The notes under the pieces were generated by a model. That model was given only the letters and a program-made list of their open reading frames with translations, did no database searches and had not been told where the DNA came from. 64,000 nucleotides of DNA from contig NZ_JADMKV010000009.1 of the NCBI RefSeq assembly GCF_015476545.1, positions 29,757-93,756 of the forward strand, in the 5' to 3' direction. The translations under genes and the position numbers were made by a program. The DNA is from Methylobacter sp. BlB1. GTDB lineage: Bacteria; Pseudomonadota; Gammaproteobacteria; Methylococcales; Methylomonadaceae. Below, one piece after another: positions 61,856 to 64,000 of the stretch. The first letter of the stretch is position 1; each line of letters begins with the position of its first letter.

Positions 61856-62947
61856 ATGCAACACGCTCACGATTTTTCACTATATGGCAATTTAAAGGCT
61901 TTACTTGGCAAACTTGCTCGCAATCCTGCTCCGCATCAGCTCGCCCAATTACGGCAATTGATCGAATACAACGCAGAACGCGCTGCAGATGAACCACAAG
62001 CTTTCCTGGACATGCTGTTCCTCAACGCTATCCAGAACCGGTTCACCCCCCGTAACGAGGAGCGCGAGCATATTTATCTGAAACGCTTCGAAATTCCACA
62101 AATTGAGCTTTTTGACATCCTTATCAACAAGTTTCCGCTGGTCAGCATGAGCCATGGCATTGTTAACGATGCCATCAAGCATGTCATTGCCGATGGTCCG
62201 CATGCGGTACTGATTGATATTGGCATAGGCCGGGGCATTCAAACCGCCAAACTTATCCAGTCCATGTCCGGGAATACCTCCTTGAAAACATTGACAGTGA
62301 TCGGTGTCGAGCCATTTCATGAGGCTTTGACTCATGCCGGCCAAATGATTGCCAAAGCGGCGGCGAAAGTACCGTTCAAAGTCATCTTTTTCCCGCTGGA
62401 TTGCTTGGTCGAAAAGCTGATGCCGGAACAATTGTTTTCTGCCTTCCCCAAACAATTTAATAAACTCGCTGTTAATGCTTCACTGATCGCCCATCACATC
62501 CCCAGCACAGCCGAGCGCATCGCATTTTTTGATATGATTCGCCAATTGCATCCCGATGCCCTCCTGTTGACCGAACCGGACAGCAACCATATGGAGAGCG
62601 ACTGGTGCCAGCGGGTAGAGAATGCCTATGCGCATTATGGCAATGTATTCAGCATTATCGATCAACTCGATATCAGCGAATCCGAAAAAAATGGCCTGAA
62701 GGCGTTTTTTGCCAGAGAAATCGATGATGTGGTTTCTCACCCCGAAGAGCAGCGCTTTGAACGCCATGAATGCACCTCCCGCTGGCTTGAGTATCTTGCC
62801 AAAACCGGCTTTCGCATGGGCAGACAAGTAAGTGTAGATGAAACCTGGAAGGCGAAGGAAATCAGCTGCCGGCAGGACTCCCCTGGTCGTCTTAGTATAG
62901 GCCATAAAGGTATCAATATGATGTCCATCCTGCATGCAACCCTTTAG
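61856..62947 (+). CDS. Bacterial GRAS-family protein (SAM-methyltransferase fold)
   Basis: The 363-residue product matches bacterial members of the GRAS family, known mainly as plant regulators. Visible parts are 'FPLVSMSHGIVNDAIKHV', the Rossmann-like 'AVLIDIGIGRGIQTAKLI', 'TEPDSNHMESDWCQRVEN', and 'RFERHECTSRWLEYLAKTGF'. The bacterial proteins are thought to be methyltransferases acting on small molecules; the substrate is unknown. A TAGGAG ribosome-binding site lies 10 bp before the ATG at 61856. It stands alone. Confidence 0.82.
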   Translation: MQHAHDFSLYGNLKALLGKLARNPAPHQLAQLRQLIEYNAERAADEPQAFLDMLFLNAIQNRFTPRNEEREHIYLKRFEIPQIELFDILINKFPLVSMSHGIVNDAIKHVIADGPHAVLIDIGIGRGIQTAKLIQSMSGNTSLKTLTVIGVEPFHEALTHAGQMIAKAAAKVPFKVIFFPLDCLVEKLMPEQLFSAFPKQFNKLAVNASLIAHHIPSTAERIAFFDMIRQLHPDALLLTEPDSNHMESDWCQRVENAYAHYGNVFSIIDQLDISESEKNGLKAFFAREIDDVVSHPEEQRFERHECTSRWLEYLAKTGFRMGRQVSVDETWKAKEISCRQDSPGRLSIGHKGINMMSILHATL

Positions 62948-63145
62948 GCTTAGGCACACAAAAAATGGTTCTGTTGCGTTAATGCTCTTGGAGCGTATCT
63001 GTTGCCACTGGTGGGCTAGGCTGCCAATAGATAGAATTGTTCCGCGGCAGACAGTTTCATCACGCAGCCATCCTGCATCGGTCCTTTTTTTGATCCTATG
63101 CAGCAACTCAATGCCACGCAAGGAGCAGCAAGCTGAGGAAAAGCC

Positions 63146-63895
63146 ATGAACTTGCAAGAGGCTCTAAATCGGCTACAGGCATTGGCAGACCCTGAGAAAG
63201 TATTTATAAAAGAAAGCAAGTTCGGCATCAAAGCCCAAAATTCACTAGGCATTTATCATAAAGACTTAAAGGATATAGCCAAGGACATTGGACGCGACAA
63301 TAATCTTGCCCTCTCGCTGTTTGAGACGGGTATTTATGAAGCGAGAATTCTGTGCAGCAAAATTTATGATCCCGATTGCATTTCCAGAGAGCAAATGGAT
63401 CAGTGGGTTATGACATTCGAGAACTGGGAAATATGCGATTCATTCTGTATGGGACTTTTCGCCAAAAGCAGGCATGGCTTAGCCAAGGCATTTGAATGGT
63501 CGAAAAATGATGATGAGTTTGTTAAAAGGGCTGGTTTCGTCATCATGGCCGCTTACGGCTTTGCAGACAAAAAAGCAGGCAACGAAGTGTTTGAGCAACT
63601 CTTTCCCATCATTGAGCGAGAAGCGGATGATGAGCGAATCTATGTCAAAAAGGCAGTGAACTGGGCGCTTCGCAATATTGGCAAGAGAAATGTTGACTTA
63701 AACAAAATGGCATTAATCGTGGCAAACCGCATTCTTGCCCATCATAGCAGATCTGCGAAATGGATTGCCGGAAACGCAATTAGAGAACTTCAACGACCGG
63801 ATGTCCATATTCTGGATTATCCCCGGAGCATTTACAGGCCAATGGCTAACCCGGCATTACAGGCGGCTGTGCGAGATAAAGCCGCGCAGCGCTGA
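63146..63895 (+). CDS. DNA alkylation repair protein, AlkD-like HEAT-repeat
   Basis: The 249-residue helical protein matches the AlkC/AlkD superfamily: 'FGIKAQNSLGIYHKDLKDIA' near the start, 'VMTFENWEICDSFCMGLFAK', 'FVKRAGFVIMAAYGFADKK', and 'YVKKAVNWALRNIGKRN'. AlkD excises positively charged alkylated bases (3-methyladenine, 7-methylguanine) without base flipping. The W, D and R of the DNA-binding cleft ('NWEICDSF', 'NWALRNIG') are present. It is a single gene near the right edge of the window. Confidence 0.88.
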   Translation: MNLQEALNRLQALADPEKVFIKESKFGIKAQNSLGIYHKDLKDIAKDIGRDNNLALSLFETGIYEARILCSKIYDPDCISREQMDQWVMTFENWEICDSFCMGLFAKSRHGLAKAFEWSKNDDEFVKRAGFVIMAAYGFADKKAGNEVFEQLFPIIEREADDERIYVKKAVNWALRNIGKRNVDLNKMALIVANRILAHHSRSAKWIAGNAIRELQRPDVHILDYPRSIYRPMANPALQAAVRDKAAQR

Positions 63896-63949
63896 TAATC
63901 TTCACGTTAGCTGTTTTCACCCTTGAATCAGATGAGCTGTAAAACTGTG

Positions 63950-63986
63950 ATTACCGAGGGAAACTGACGGACTAATTACCGAGGGA
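63950..63986. repeat. Short direct repeat near the window edge
   Basis: ATTACCGAGGGA occurs twice, at 63950-63961 and 63975-63986, 25 bp apart. It may belong to the end of a mobile element that continues beyond the window. Confidence 0.4.
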
Positions 63987-64000
63987 CTTTGTCGTTGCAG

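Overview
The window looks like a gammaproteobacterial chromosome, most plausibly a methanotroph of the Methylococcales. This is an inference, resting on a PEP-CTERM protein, a remnant of a Csp-type copper storage protein, a large cobalt-early cobalamin operon, an aldehyde dehydrogenase paired with DUF779, and moderate GC. No rRNA, tRNA or methane monooxygenase gene is visible, so the assignment is not proven.

Layout. 0-5 kb: end of an unknown gene, palindromic repeats, DUF779 plus aldehyde dehydrogenase, a DUF1348 gene, a broken FMN-binding oxidase, a BON-domain protein and a copper-storage remnant. 5.7-9 kb: a small secreted protein, a broken IS6-type transposase and a lone ABC exporter. 9.2-15.2 kb: a leftward arsenic operon (arsR-arsC-arsH-arsD-arsA-ACR3) followed by a methyltransferase. 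15.6-20.3 kb: PEP-CTERM protein, CoA-disulfide-reductase/rhodanese fusion, ribokinase, and two copies of a MITE-like repeat. 20.3-28 kb: a possible surface-to-cyclic-nucleotide signalling locus made of a FecR-TPR-beta-barrel protein, a small secreted Cys protein, a CHASE2 adenylate/guanylate cyclase and a divergent Crp/Fnr regulator. 28.4-30 kb: decayed L,D-transpeptidase and ISAzo13 remnants. 30-35.5 kb: an FUSC/HlyD/small-lipoprotein efflux set with a divergent outer-membrane channel. 36.1-45.8 kb: a twelve-gene leftward cobalt-early cobalamin operon under a cobalamin riboswitch. 46.1-48.7 kb: a TonB-dependent receptor under a second cobalamin riboswitch.

48.9-53.6 kb holds a decaying biosynthetic cluster. 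It includes a DpgA-like type III polyketide synthase with several lesions abutting a degenerate IS, an intact crotonase, a fusion of half a hydroxyacyl-CoA dehydrogenase to half a crotonase, an unusual KAS III, an ACP stub, and an acyltransferase fragment welded to the last residues of a KAS II. Its internal deletions suggest stepwise loss of a hybrid type II/type III polyketide pathway.

55.1-61.3 kb reads as an integron-type cassette array without a visible integrase (a CALIN). Leftward cassette genes of unknown function are separated by attC-like palindromes, and a group IIC-attC intron sits inside one attC. The right end carries a bacterial GRAS-family protein and an AlkD-like DNA alkylation repair protein.

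The most interesting items are the FecR-TPR-barrel/CHASE2 cyclase/Crp locus, the cassette array with its attC intron, the fossil polyketide cluster, and the CobJ protein carrying a ChuX-like domain.
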